This document shows positions 47,275-55,380 of a stretch of 64,000 nucleotides of DNA, piece after piece. Under the pieces are notes generated by a model that saw only the letters and a list, made by a program, of their open reading frames with translations, had not been told where the DNA came from and made no database searches. Position 1 is the first letter of the stretch. Each line of letters starts with the position of its first letter. Source of the stretch: Pseudarthrobacter sp. Fe7 (GTDB lineage Bacteria; Actinomycetota; Actinomycetes; Actinomycetales; Micrococcaceae). The DNA lies in NCBI GenBank assembly GCA_024372495.1, contig CP099977.1, positions 1,364,001 through 1,428,000 of the forward strand, given 5' to 3'. Both the position numbers and the translations under genes were made by a program.

Positions 47275-48297
47275 ATGATGCCCCTCTTCGACCTTCCCCT
47301 GGCCCAGTTGCGCAGCTATACCTCAGACGTCACGCCGCCGGAGGACCTGGGCGCATTCTGGGACGCCACCCTGGCCGAAGCCCGCGCCTTCCCGCTGGAC
47401 GCAACCTTTGAGCCGGTGGAGAACTACCTGTCGGTGATCGACACCTTTGACGTCACCTTTGCCGGCTTCGGCGGTGCGCCCGTCAAGGGCTGGCTGCACC
47501 TGCCGGCCAACCGGGAGGCGGGTGCCCGGCTTCCGGTGGTGGTGAACTACATTGGCTATTCCGGCGGCCGCGGCCTGGTCAACCAGGACACGCGCTGGGC
47601 GCAGGCCGGCTACGCGCATTTCATCATGGACACCCGCGGCCAGGGCTACGGCGGAACGCTGGGGGACACGGCCGATCCACACTCGTCAGCCGGGGATGTG
47701 GCGCACGCCGGGCTGATGACCAGGGGCATCTCCAGCCGGGAGGACTACTACTACCGGCGGGTCTATGTGGATGCCTTCCGTGCGGTGGAGGCCGCCCAGG
47801 CCCACCCCGCCGTCGACCCCGCCAACGTGGTGCTGGCCGGGGTCAGCCAGGGCGGCGGCCTGGTGGTTGCCACCGCCGGCCTGACCGCTGGACGGCTCGA
47901 CGGCGTTATCGCCGCGCTGCCCGATGTCCCCTTCCTGCAGGACTTCCCGCGCGCAATCGACATCACCCCGCGGGGGCCCTACCCCGAGATCGCCCAGTTC
48001 CTTGCCCGGCACCGGGACCGCTACGATTCCGCACTCGGCGTCCTCAACTACTTTGACGGCGTCAACCTGGCCCGCTGGGCCACCGTTCCGGCGCTCTACT
48101 CTGCTGCCCAAATGGATGACATCTGCCCGCCGTCCACGGTGTTCGCCAGCTACAACGCGTACGGTTCCGGAACGGATGCAACATCCGCCACCGGAGCCGC
48201 AAAGGAAATTGAGGTGTACCGGTTCAACAACCACGAAGGCGGCCAGGAACACCACTGGATCCGGCAGTTGCAGTTCCTGCGCAAGCTGCTGGGGTAG
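47275..48297 (+). CDS. Acetyl xylan esterase (AXE1, carbohydrate esterase family 7) type hydrolase
   Basis: 340 residues; deacetylates acetylated oligosaccharides in characterised relatives. VNYIGYSGGRGLVNQ, FIMDTRGQGYGG (family-typical RGQ), nucleophile VVLAGVSQGGGLVVATA (Ser), Asp in LYSAAQMDDICPPSTVFASY and His in FNNHEGGQEHHW. No signal peptide. Start ATG 47275, with a second in-frame ATG at 47278 better spaced from the AAAGG motif. Last gene of the island, probably cotranscribed with rhaB (54-base gap). Confidence 0.88.
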   Translation: MMPLFDLPLAQLRSYTSDVTPPEDLGAFWDATLAEARAFPLDATFEPVENYLSVIDTFDVTFAGFGGAPVKGWLHLPANREAGARLPVVVNYIGYSGGRGLVNQDTRWAQAGYAHFIMDTRGQGYGGTLGDTADPHSSAGDVAHAGLMTRGISSREDYYYRRVYVDAFRAVEAAQAHPAVDPANVVLAGVSQGGGLVVATAGLTAGRLDGVIAALPDVPFLQDFPRAIDITPRGPYPEIAQFLARHRDRYDSALGVLNYFDGVNLARWATVPALYSAAQMDDICPPSTVFASYNAYGSGTDATSATGAAKEIEVYRFNNHEGGQEHHWIRQLQFLRKLLG

Positions 48298-48327
48298 GCC
48301 GGCGCGGGAATGTGACGGACGCTGATT

Positions 48328-48356
48328 TTGCGGCGGCGGTGGGCCGGGCTTATGGT
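48328..48356 (+). promoter_or_regulatory. Probable promoter of the DAHP synthase gene
   Basis: TTGCGG at 48328-48333, a 17-base spacer, TATGGT at 48351-48356. The predicted start of transcription falls at about 48363-48364, that is on the ATG of the leader peptide, which would make it leaderless. Motif-based inference. Confidence 0.5.
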
Positions 48357-48363
48357 CACTTCC

Positions 48364-48423
48364 ATGACTAACCGTTGGTATGCGTATTTTTCGTTGGCTC
48401 TGGAGGGGCCCGCGTCTAACTGA
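48364..48423 (+). CDS. Aromatic amino acid attenuator leader peptide
   Basis: A 19-codon ORF encoding MTNRWYAYFSLALEGPASN. Four of five residues at positions 5-9 are aromatic (Trp, Tyr, Tyr, Phe), exactly the amino acids made from the pathway that DAHP synthase starts. Its end (GTTGGCTCTG, 48393-48402) is complementary to a segment after the stop codon, and a terminator hairpin follows before the DAHP synthase gene. These are the classic parts of ribosome-mediated attenuation. No Shine-Dalgarno is visible, in line with leaderless translation. Confidence 0.75.
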   Translation: MTNRWYAYFSLALEGPASN

Positions 48424-48479
48424 CACGCATCCAACATTCCTTCAGAGCCAACAGGGCAGAGATCATTCTCTGCCCTTTG
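48393..48479 (+). promoter_or_regulatory. Transcription attenuator: anti-antiterminator and terminator hairpins
   Basis: Segment 1, GTTGGCTCTG (48393-48402), pairs perfectly with segment 2, CAGAGCCAAC (48443-48452). Segment 3/4 form a terminator: GGGCAGAGA (48454-48462) / TCTCTGCCC (48467-48475), then TTTG. CAGAG of segment 2 (48443-48447) can instead pair with CTCTG of the terminator's 3' arm (48468-48472). A ribosome stalled on the WYAYF codons would mask segment 1 and favour the antiterminator. Confidence 0.7.
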
Positions 48480-48539
48480 CCGTTTCTCCGGCGGGTTCTG
48501 AAATCCGGGCCCGCTTCCCATCTGGAACAGGACCCCAAC

Positions 48540-49660
48540 ATGAGCACCGCAACAGAAGCCGCCCCCGCGAGCGAAACCATGTCCACCTCGAACCTGCGGG
48601 TCAGCGAATTCACGGCGCTGCCCACCCCTTCGGACCTTCTTACCAAGCTGCCGCTGGACGCCAGGGCTGCCGCCGTCGTCGAACGCGGCCGCGACGAAGT
48701 GCGCGCCATCATGGACGGCGTGGACGACCGCCTGCTGGTCATCGTAGGACCCTGCTCCATCCACGACCCCAAGGCCGGGCTGGAGTACGCGCGGCGGCTG
48801 GTCAGCCAGGCCGAGAAGCACAAGGAAGACCTGCTGATCGTCATGCGGACCTACTTTGAAAAGCCGCGCACCACGGTGGGCTGGAAGGGCTTGATCAACG
48901 ATCCACGGCTGGACGGAAGCCACGACATGGTGACCGGCCTCCGCACCGCCCGGCAGTTCCTTCAGCAGGTCACGGCCCTGGGCCTGCCCACCGCCACCGA
49001 GTTCCTCGAACCGATCAGCCCACAGTACATGGCGGACCTGATCTCCTGGGGCGCCATCGGGGCACGCACCACCGAGAGCCAGATCCACCGGCAGCTTGCC
49101 TCCGGCCTTTCCATGCCCATCGGCTTCAAGAACGGGACCGACGGCGGCCTGCAGGTTGCCATCGACGCCTGCGGGGCCGCCGCGGCGGCACAGGCCTTCC
49201 TGGGGATTGACGGCGAAGGACGGGCCGCGCTGGTGGCAACGGCAGGTAACCCCGATACCCACGTGATCCTCCGCGGCGGCCGCAAGGGACCCAACTACTC
49301 AGCGGCCGACGTGGAACGTGCCTCCACCGAACTGGCCGGCAAGGGCCTCAACCCGCGCCTGATCGTTGATGCCAGCCACGCCAACAGCGGCAAGAGCCAC
49401 CACCGGCAGGCTGAGGTCGCGCTGGAGATCGGCGCCCAGCTTGAAGAAGGGGAGCGGCAGCGCGGGCGGTGGCCGGTGTGATGCTGGAAAGCTTCCTGGT
49501 GGGCGGCGCCCAGAACCTGGACGTGGCCGAGCACGCGGCCGGACGCTCGGATCTGGTCTACGGCCAGAGCGTCACGGACGCCTGCATGGACTGGGATGTT
49601 TCCGCATCCGTCCTGGAGCAACTCGCGGCGTCCGCACGGAAGCGGCGCCAGTCGAAATAG
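48540..49660 (+). CDS. aroF: 3-deoxy-7-phosphoheptulonate (DAHP) synthase, class I, one frameshift
   Basis: First step of the shikimate pathway (phosphoenolpyruvate plus erythrose 4-phosphate). About 373 residues after repair; the class I (AroF/G/H) type, with LLVIVGPCSIHDPKAGLEYA, VMRTYFEKPRTTVGWKGLIN, IGARTTESQIHRQLASGLSM, PIGFKNGTDG and LIVDASHANSGKSHHRQ. Near 49452 one base is missing: the frame EEGERQRGRWPV stops early, while GVMLESFLVGGAQNLD (the normal ending) continues in the next frame to 49660. Start ATG 48540 with AGGA nine bases upstream. Preceded by an aromatic-residue leader peptide and attenuator, so expression should respond to Trp/Tyr/Phe supply. Confidence 0.92.
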
Positions 49661-49814
49661 GGGACGAAATAGGGGAGGCACTACTTTCACATCTGCCACA
49701 CGAACATCTAGAGTATCTATCTAGGTGGTTGGTGGATGGCTCAGCATCGGAACACCGCATTGGCACGTACCTGGGGTCACTGTTGTCCATCCGTCAGCAA
49801 AGGAAAATAGGGAA

Positions 49815-50027
49815 ATGTCGGCAGAACAGAACTTCTCCAACGCGAAGTTCCTGACCGTGGCTGAAGTGGCCGAGGTCATGCGCGTCTCCAAAATGACTGT
49901 TTACCGGCTGGTGCACTCCGGCGAAATGCCGGCGGTGCGCTTCGGCCGCTCCTACCGGGTCCCCGAGAATGCCGTTGAACAGTACCTCAAAGGTGCTGTG
50001 GTGGACGGCCACACCGAGACCGCCTGA
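49815..50027 (+). CDS. Excisionase-type helix-turn-helix protein
   Basis: 70-residue MerR-like/excisionase DNA-binding domain: FLTVAEVAEVMRVSKMTVYR followed by LVHSGEMPAVRFGRSYRVPE and NAVEQYLK. Such small proteins (BldC-like fold) are conserved beside the bS22 gene in actinobacteria, which argues for a chromosomal regulatory role rather than phage excision. ATG 49815 is chosen, with GGAAAATAGGGAA upstream; the longer open frame from 49725 lacks domain support. TAGA-GTA-TCTA at about 49713-49723 may belong to its promoter. Confidence 0.85.
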   Translation: MSAEQNFSNAKFLTVAEVAEVMRVSKMTVYRLVHSGEMPAVRFGRSYRVPENAVEQYLKGAVVDGHTETA

Positions 50028-50178
50028 GACGGCCTGTCCCGAGCCGCCCCCGATAGGCGGTACCCTGTTAAGGAACGTTTTACGTCATTGTAAGAATCTG
50101 TCAGTTGTTCAGTTCGTAGCTCTGTCCACGGACATTCTCCATCAGACAGGTACTGCATCTAGTTTGTAAGGAACTTTC

Positions 50179-50277
50179 GTGGGTTCAGTTATTAAGAAGC
50201 GTCGCAAGCGTATGGCCAAGAAGAAGCACCGCAAGCTGCTTCGCAAGACCCGTCACCAGCGCCGCAACAAGAAGTAG
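50179..50277 (+). CDS. 30S ribosomal protein bS22 (AURKAIP1/COX24 domain)
   Basis: 32-residue, extremely basic protein starting MGSVIKKRRKRMAKKKHRKL and ending KTRHQRRNKK. This is the small actinobacterial ribosomal protein bS22 related to mitochondrial AURKAIP1. GTG start with AAGGAA at 50167-50172. Single gene followed by a strong terminator. Confidence 0.95.
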   Translation: MGSVIKKRRKRMAKKKHRKLLRKTRHQRRNKK

Positions 50278-50298
50278 GGATACTTCGAGCAGCGTGGA

Positions 50299-50337
50299 AA
50301 TGCCCGTCGCCTTCCGAGGCGGCGGGCATTTTCTTTT
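50299..50337 (+). terminator. Rho-independent terminator after bS22
   Basis: AATGCCCGTCGCC / GGCGGCGGGCATT type stem with a short loop followed by TTCTTTT. The best canonical terminator in the window; convergent with the HAD gene. Confidence 0.85.
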
Positions 50338-50349
50338 CCCTTTGTTTAC

Positions 50350-51168
50350 CTAGATGCGGGGGCCGCGAATCCGTGCGAAGCCCTTCCAGAGGCCGTAGAC
50401 CACACCGCCAAAGGTGGCTGCCTTGAGGCCCAGCGTGGCAGCGCGCCGGCCTGCGCGGAAATCGTAGACCGGCCAGTTCCGGTCCCGGGCGTGGCGGCGA
50501 AGCTTGGCGTCCGGGTTGATGGCCACGGGATGCCCCACCAGTGACAGCAACGGGACGTCGTTGTAGGAGTCGCTGTAGGCCCAGCAGCGCTTGAGATCCA
50601 GGCCCTGCTGATCCGCGATGGCCTGGACGGCTACGGCCTTGGCAGAGCCGTGCAGGATGTCACCCACCAGGCGTCCGGTGTACATGCCGTCGTGCACTTC
50701 GCCGACGGTGCCCAGGGCGCCCGTCAGTCCCAGGCGGGTGGAAATCACCGTGGCCACTTCAATGGGGGTGGCGGTCACCAGCCAGACGCGGCGGCCCACC
50801 CGCAGGTGCTGCTCCGCCAGTGCCTTGGCGCCCGGCCAGATCCGCGACGCGATCATCTCGTCATAGACCTCTTCGCCGAGGGCCCTGATGTCGTCGACGC
50901 TGATGCCCACTGCCAGGGTCAGGGCCGAGTCCCGGACGGCGTGGACATCATCCATGTTTTCACCGCGGGCCACGAACTTGAACTGTTTCCAGGCCATACC
51001 AGCCGCCTGCCGCAGGGTGAACGCTCCCCGCTGGTGCATCTTCCGCGCCACATGGAAAAGGCTGGCCCCGCGCATCAAGGTGTTGTCCACGTCGAAAAAC
51101 GCCGCCTCACCGGGCTGCGGCGCAGCAACCGGCCGTGTGACGACGGCGACGTATTTCTCCTCGGGCAT
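50350..51168 (-). CDS. HAD-IB family hydrolase (SerB-like phosphatase)
   Basis: 272 residues. HAD motif I AAFFDVDNTLMRGASLF (nucleophile Asp), motif II WLVTATPIEVATVI, motif III Lys around GSAKAVAVQA and motif IV CWAYSDSYNDVPLLSLVG. Belongs to the HAD subfamily IB group that includes phosphoserine phosphatase-like proteins and actinobacterial enzymes of uncertain substrate. C-terminal basic and hydrophobic segment (GLKAATFGGVVYGLWKGFAR) could associate with the membrane. ATG 51168 preferred over the TTG at 51186. Confidence 0.87.
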   Translation of the reverse strand: MPEEKYVAVVTRPVAAPQPGEAAFFDVDNTLMRGASLFHVARKMHQRGAFTLRQAAGMAWKQFKFVARGENMDDVHAVRDSALTLAVGISVDDIRALGEEVYDEMIASRIWPGAKALAEQHLRVGRRVWLVTATPIEVATVISTRLGLTGALGTVGEVHDGMYTGRLVGDILHGSAKAVAVQAIADQQGLDLKRCWAYSDSYNDVPLLSLVGHPVAINPDAKLRRHARDRNWPVYDFRAGRRAATLGLKAATFGGVVYGLWKGFARIRGPRI

Positions 51169-51246
51169 GGACTTGAGTCTAGTCAATCCACCCGCTGGCC
51201 GCCGTTGACGTCACCCACACTGCGCGAACGGCGATACCGTTAAGCC

Positions 51247-51500
51247 ATGGCTACCCCCGCGTCGTCCTGGTCACCAAAGCTGACTGCCACCTTTGCGAAG
51301 AAGCGCGCGACGCCGTCAGCCGGGTCACTGCCTCGTTGGGCCTTAGCTGGAGCGAAGAGCTGGTGGACAGCCAGCCCGAATTGCGGGAGCGCTACGCCGA
51401 GGAGATCCCGGTGGTCCTGGTGGACGGGGTGCAGCGCGACTTCTGGAAGATCGACGAAGCCCGGCTGGAACGCGTCCTGCGGCGCGCCATGGCCCATTAG
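51247..51500 (+). CDS. Glutaredoxin family (DUF836-like) protein, frameshift just after the start
   Basis: About 84 residues after repair. Thioredoxin-fold N-terminus VVLVTKADCHLCEEARDAV with the CxxC motif Cys-His-Leu-Cys, then ELRERYAEEIPVVLVDGVQR (cis-Pro) and a C-terminal helix. As written, the ATG 51247 frame (MATPASSW) does not match; one C missing from the C run at about 51254-51258 puts MATPPRVVLVTKADCHLC in a single frame ending at the TAG 51498-51500. Eleven bases before rex, so probably one operon of redox-linked genes. Confidence 0.85.
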
Positions 51501-51510
51501 GGGGATGTGA

Positions 51511-52215
51511 GTGACCTCATTGGATGCAACGCCCCAGCCTGTCCCGGACCTTCCGGATGCCACCGGTGCAACGGCCAAGCAGATTCCACCTGCTGCCGTG
51601 GCCCGGTTGACGCTTTACCTGCGCGCCCTGAACACCCTGCTGGCCGAGGGGGTTGAGCGGGTTTCCTCCGAATCCCTTGCGGAAGCCTCCGGTGTCAGTT
51701 CCTCAACACTGCGGAAAGACCTGTCCCATGTGGGGTCCTACGGAACCAGGGGCGTTGGCTATGAGGTGCAGTACCTCAGCCGCCACATCGCCGCGGCCCT
51801 GGGACTGACGCATGACTGGAAAGTGGCCATCGTTGGAGCCGGAAACCTGGGCAAGGCCCTGGCCCGCTATGGCGGCTTTGAGTCCCGCGGGTTCGACGTC
51901 GTGGCGATCTTCGACGCGGACCAGATGGTGGTGGGCAATGAGGTGGGATGGCTGCGGGTCAGTGACGTGGCAGACCTTGAGACCGTCCTGCACCGGACCG
52001 GGGCCAACATGGTGGTCCTGGCGCTGCCCGCAGCGGTGGCCCAGGGCATCTGCGACCGGGTGGTGGCGGCCGGCGTGCACAGCGTGCTCAGCTTCGCGCC
52101 CGTGATGCTGCAGGTTCCCGAAGGCGTCAACCTCCGCAAGGTGGACATGGCCACGGAGCTCCAGATCCTGGCCTACCACGCCCAACGGGCCCAGGCGCCG
52201 GGGCAAACAGCCTGA
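51511..52215 (+). CDS. rex: Redox-sensing transcriptional repressor Rex
   Basis: Represses respiratory and fermentative genes and releases DNA when NADH binds. 234 residues: winged helix with RVSSESLAEASGVSSSTLRK and LSHVGSYGTRGVGYEVQYL, then the Rossmann domain VAIVGAGNLGKALARYGGF and C-terminal swap helix (LQILAYHAQRAQA). GTG 51511 with GGGGA upstream. No canonical TTGTGAA-type Rex operator was noticed directly upstream. Confidence 0.95.
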   Translation: MTSLDATPQPVPDLPDATGATAKQIPPAAVARLTLYLRALNTLLAEGVERVSSESLAEASGVSSSTLRKDLSHVGSYGTRGVGYEVQYLSRHIAAALGLTHDWKVAIVGAGNLGKALARYGGFESRGFDVVAIFDADQMVVGNEVGWLRVSDVADLETVLHRTGANMVVLALPAAVAQGICDRVVAAGVHSVLSFAPVMLQVPEGVNLRKVDMATELQILAYHAQRAQAPGQTA

Positions 52216-52236
52216 TCGCAGTTTTTATGCAGCAAA

Positions 52237-52278
52237 GAACGGCGGCCCGGGATGCTAGGACATCCCGGGCCGCCGTTC
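52237..52278. terminator. Strong terminator between rex and the convergent membrane-protein gene
   Basis: Perfect 18-bp stem GAACGGCGGCCCGGGATG / CATCCCGGGCCGCCGTTC with a CTAGGA loop. Suitable for termination in both directions. Confidence 0.8.
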
Positions 52279-52295
52279 CGTTCTACGGTTGGCAG

Positions 52296-53109
52296 TTACC
52301 GTCCGTAAGGGTTGCCGAAGCCGCCGGAATACGGGTTGGCCAACGGCTGCTGCTTCCGGAAGTACGGGGCAGCGGCGGGGAGGTAGAGCAGCACGATGGC
52401 AGCGATCCCCAGGACGGTTCCGAGAGTTCCGATGCTGGGCACCCCGAAAAGGCCGAATATGGACAGTGCTGCAAACACCGTTCCCAGGATGCGGGCCCAG
52501 TTCTTGCCCTTGCGGATGAAGAAGGCCACCAGCAGGTAGAGGGCGGCGCCGAGGATGGCGAAGACCACCAGGGTGCCGACGATGACGGGCTTGATCTCGT
52601 CGTAGCTGACGTTCGCCCCGCCGGTCCGGGCCTGCTGTTCAAAGAGCTGCCGGAACTGGGGATCATCCAGGCTGGGTCAGTCCGGCGAGCATGGAAATGA
52701 CAAAAACCACGGCAGACGCGATCAGCAGCCAGAACGAAATGTTCACCAGCTGCGGGATGCCGTTGTTCCCGGCCGGCTGCGGCTGCTCCGAGGGGTACTG
52801 GCCGTAGGGGGACTGGCCATACGGCGGCTGGCCGTACTGCGGTGCATTCTGGCCGTAGCCCGGCGCCTGGGGCGCGTTCTGCCCGTACTGGGAACCGTAC
52901 TGCGGCGCGTTCTGGCCGTACTGGGGTGCTGCCGGCGGCTGGGAGCCATACTCAGGCTGGTTCTGCCCGTACTGCGGTGCGTTCTGCCCGTACTGCGGTG
53001 CGTTCTGGCCGTAGCGGGGCTGCTCGGATCCGGGTTGCTGGCCGCCGGGCTGGCCGTTGCCGGAGTGGGGGTCTTGGGGCGCGGGAGGCGGGACGGGAGG
53101 AGTACTCAT
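52296..53109 (-). CDS. Tyr/Gln/Pro-rich repeat membrane protein, one frameshift
   Basis: About 270 residues after repair. The first 115 residues are low-complexity with repeated YGQNAPQ units (at least six) and GQPPYGQSPYGQ. Then membrane segments: QLVNISFWLLIASAVVFVIS, a loop (QQARTGGANVSYDEIKPVIV), VVFAILGAALYLLVAFFIRK, ILGTVFAALSIFGLFGVPSI and GTVLGIAAIVLLYLPAAAPY. At 52669-52673 coding CAGCTGGATG reads CAGCCTGGATG; the written first frame stops at 52663. This architecture (disordered Tyr/Gln tail plus four helices) is widespread in Micrococcaceae; function unknown. Confidence 0.82.
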
Positions 53110-53246
53110 GGCGTTCCTTCTGCAGGTGGGATCCAGGTGGGCTGCCGGGAATCGGTCCTCAGCCTTCCCCCAGCATGGCTTAAGTCCACCGTACCCCCGG
53201 CCGGCCGGGTTGTGGGTGATTCAGGAGGGATTGGAGAGCCGTTAAA

Positions 53247-53293
53247 ACCGCACCCCGGCGCGGGGCCGGGAAGGCCGGGTGCCGGGGTGCGGT
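53247..53293. terminator. Inverted repeat downstream of the YceI gene
   Basis: ACCGCACCCCGGC / GCCGGGGTGCGGT (13 bp) with a GC-rich 21-base loop that can itself fold. Likely terminator of the YceI gene on the minus strand. Confidence 0.65.
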
Positions 53294-53303
53294 GGAGGGG
53301 GAG

Positions 53304-53854
53304 TTAGGCTGCGGGAGCGATGAAGGCGAGCCTCCAGGTTGATGGCAACCTTGTCGCTGACCAGCACGCCGCCGGCTTCGAGGACGGCGTTCCAGGTCAG
53401 GCCGAAGTCCTTGCGGCTGATGGTGGTCCCGGCGGTGAGGCCGGCGCGGGTGTTGCCAAACGGATCGACGGCCACGCCGTGGAGCCTCGGTCTCGAGGGC
53501 CACGGGACGGGTGACGCCCTTGATGGTGAGGTCGCCCTGGAGCTCGTACGCGTCGCCCTTGGGGACGATCGCGTTGGAAACGAAGGAGATCTCCGGGAAC
53601 TGCTCGACGTCGAAGAAGTCTTCGCCGCGGACGTGGCCGTCGCGGTTGACGTCGCCGGAGTCGAAGCTGGCGGTCTTGATGGTGGCGTTGACCTTGGAGT
53701 CGGCCACGTTCTCGGCGAGGTTCAGGGTGGCCTCTGCTTCCTTGAACTGGCCACGGACCTTGCTGATGCCGGCGTGCCGGACGGTGAAGCCGATCTCGCT
53801 GTGGGAGTTGTCCAGGGTCCAGGTACCGGTGGTGACGTCCGCGGGAAGTGCCAT
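53304..53854 (-). CDS. YceI family protein, two frameshifts
   Basis: Lipocalin-like barrel that binds isoprenoid-type ligands in characterised members. About 183 residues after repair: GTWTLDNSHSEIGFTVRHAG (family start), ISKVRGQFKEAEATLNLAEN, SFDSGDVNRDGHVRGEDFFD, IKGVTRPVALE, TISRKDFGLTWNAVLEAGG and the end INLELAFIAPAA. Breaks: 53483-53487 (coding GAGCTCCAC read as GAGGCTCCAC) and 53329-53333 (coding GAGCTCGCC read as GAGGCTCGCC). ATG 53854 has AAGGAG eight bases upstream. No signal peptide, unlike E. coli YceI. Confidence 0.9.
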
Positions 53855-54070
53855 GATGTTGCTCCTTGGGGTGAAATGCCTGCTGTGGTCCTGCGGTTGA
53901 ACCTTCATCGGTTGAAGTCTCAACTAACTTGCTGCGTCCAGTATAAACATGCGTTTGCATGTTTTGTTCCCGGTTGCGGAACATTTCTTCAAAAACTTCA
54001 GTTCTACTCTTTGTAGAAAGCACGTGCAGGAGATTTCGGATCGCGCGCCATCTTTGAGAAACTGGTAAAC

Positions 54071-54751
54071 ATGCCCCAAGCCACTGTCCATCTGCTCCGC
54101 CACGGCGAGGTCCACAATCCTGAGGGCGTTCTCTATGGACGGCTCCCTGAATTCCACCTCTCTGAACTGGGGCAGGAGATGGCGCGGACGCTTGCCGAAC
54201 ACTTCCGGCAGCGCGCCGAGCGCGGTGCCCGGATCACTTACCTGGCCGCCTCACCGCTTGACCGTGCGCAGGAAACCGCACGGCCGACGTCGGAAGCGCT
54301 GCGCCTGCAGATCCACACCGATGAGCGGATCATCGAAGCGGAAAACTACTTTGAGGGCATGAAGGTCACCAAAGCCGAACTCCGCAGGCCAAAGCACTGG
54401 CCGCGCCTGGTCAACCCGCTGCGCCCGTCGTGGGGCGAACCATACAAGCAGCAGGCTGCAAGGGTGGCGGCTGCCGTGCAGGACGCGCGCCGCCAGGCAA
54501 TCGAACTGGCGGCCGGAGACTTTGGCGCCGCAGGCCCCGAAGCCATCCTGGTCAGCCACCAACTGCCCATCTGGGCCGCCCGCCTGAGTGCCGAGGGTCG
54601 GCCCCTGTGGCATGACCCGCGGAAGCGCGAGTGCACCCTGACATCCGTTACGTCGCTGGTGTTCGACGACGACGGCTCGCTTTTGCGGGTCGAGTACAGC
54701 GAGCCCGCGGCGTCCCTTCTTCCCGGTGCCGCCAGCACCCCTGGAGCCTAG
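54071..54751 (+). CDS. Histidine phosphatase (phosphoglycerate mutase) family protein
   Basis: 226 residues. RHG motif VHLLRHGEVHNPEG with the phosphate-accepting His, second Arg in YLAASPLDRAQETA, Glu region AENYFEGMKV, and the second His in EAILVSHQLPIW. Substrate unknown. It heads the cytochrome c maturation operon, two bases before the TlpA-like gene, an arrangement common in Micrococcaceae. Confidence 0.9.
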   Translation: MPQATVHLLRHGEVHNPEGVLYGRLPEFHLSELGQEMARTLAEHFRQRAERGARITYLAASPLDRAQETARPTSEALRLQIHTDERIIEAENYFEGMKVTKAELRRPKHWPRLVNPLRPSWGEPYKQQAARVAAAVQDARRQAIELAAGDFGAAGPEAILVSHQLPIWAARLSAEGRPLWHDPRKRECTLTSVTSLVFDDDGSLLRVEYSEPAASLLPGAASTPGA

Positions 54752-54753
54752 CT

Positions 54754-55365
54754 GTGAGCAACAACAACCTTCCCTCCCGGCGCAGCCTTCTCGCAGCAGG
54801 CGGTATGGCCCTGGGTGCGCTGACCCTCGGGCTGTCCGGCTGTGCCCAGGAGGATGCACTCGCCAAGCAGGCCAAGGCGGGCGACAACAAGAACTATGTG
54901 GCCGGCGATGGCTCCGTAACCGAGTTCGCCTCAGGGGACCGTAAGGAAGCTGTGCAGATCCAGGGCGCGCTTTTCAGTGGCGCGGCCGTTACCCCTGCCG
55001 ATTTCAAGGGCAAGGTGAGCGTCCTGAACTTCTGGTTCGCAGCCTGCGCGCCGTGCCGCGTGGAAGCACCGCTCCTCGAGGAACTGCACCAGGAATTCAA
55101 GGACCAGGGCGTCCAGTTCTTCGGCGTCAACCTCCGGGATGAAAAGCCCACGGCGGAGGCCTTCGAGAAGACCTTCAACCTGACCTACCCCAGCTTCGAC
55201 GACAAAGACGGCGGCGTCCTGCTGTCCGTGTCCGGCCTGGTGCCGCCCGGCGCCGTGCCCACCACCCTGGTCCTGGACAAGCAGGGACGGGTAGCCTCCC
55301 GCGTCCTCGGCGAAATCGAGAAGGGCACCCTGAAAGCCCTCATCACCGCAGCCGTGGCGGAATAG
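54754..55365 (+). CDS. TlpA/ResA-like thioredoxin lipoprotein
   Basis: 203 residues, extracytoplasmic thiol-disulphide oxidoreductase thought to reduce apocytochrome c. Lipoprotein signal SRRSLLAAGGMALGALTLGL followed by SGCAQ (lipobox Cys), with a twin-Arg-like RR before the hydrophobic core. Thioredoxin domain: VLNFWFAACAPCRVEAPLLE (CxxC is Cys-Ala-Pro-Cys), FFGVNLRDEKPTAEAFEKTF, cis-Pro in PPGAVPTTLVLDKQG. GTG start. Reduced by the CcdA encoded next. Confidence 0.92.
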   Translation: MSNNNLPSRRSLLAAGGMALGALTLGLSGCAQEDALAKQAKAGDNKNYVAGDGSVTEFASGDRKEAVQIQGALFSGAAVTPADFKGKVSVLNFWFAACAPCRVEAPLLEELHQEFKDQGVQFFGVNLRDEKPTAEAFEKTFNLTYPSFDDKDGGVLLSVSGLVPPGAVPTTLVLDKQGRVASRVLGEIEKGTLKALITAAVAE

Positions 55366-55380
55366 GACAGGCCGGGAACC

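Noticed and set aside
49725..49814. Longer HTH protein starting at 49725
   Set aside because: The additional 30 residues do not belong to the excisionase-type domain and cover the likely promoter.
49815..50027. Phage excisionase marking an integrated element
   Set aside because: No integrase, attachment-site repeats or other phage genes are nearby, and the gene neighbours a ribosomal protein gene.
50028..50178. tRNA or other structured RNA before bS22
   Set aside because: No cloverleaf or known riboswitch pattern could be traced; it reads as an ordinary 5' region.
52846..53040. CRISPR-like or satellite DNA repeat
   Set aside because: The repeats are in frame and encode YGQNAPQ units of a membrane protein.
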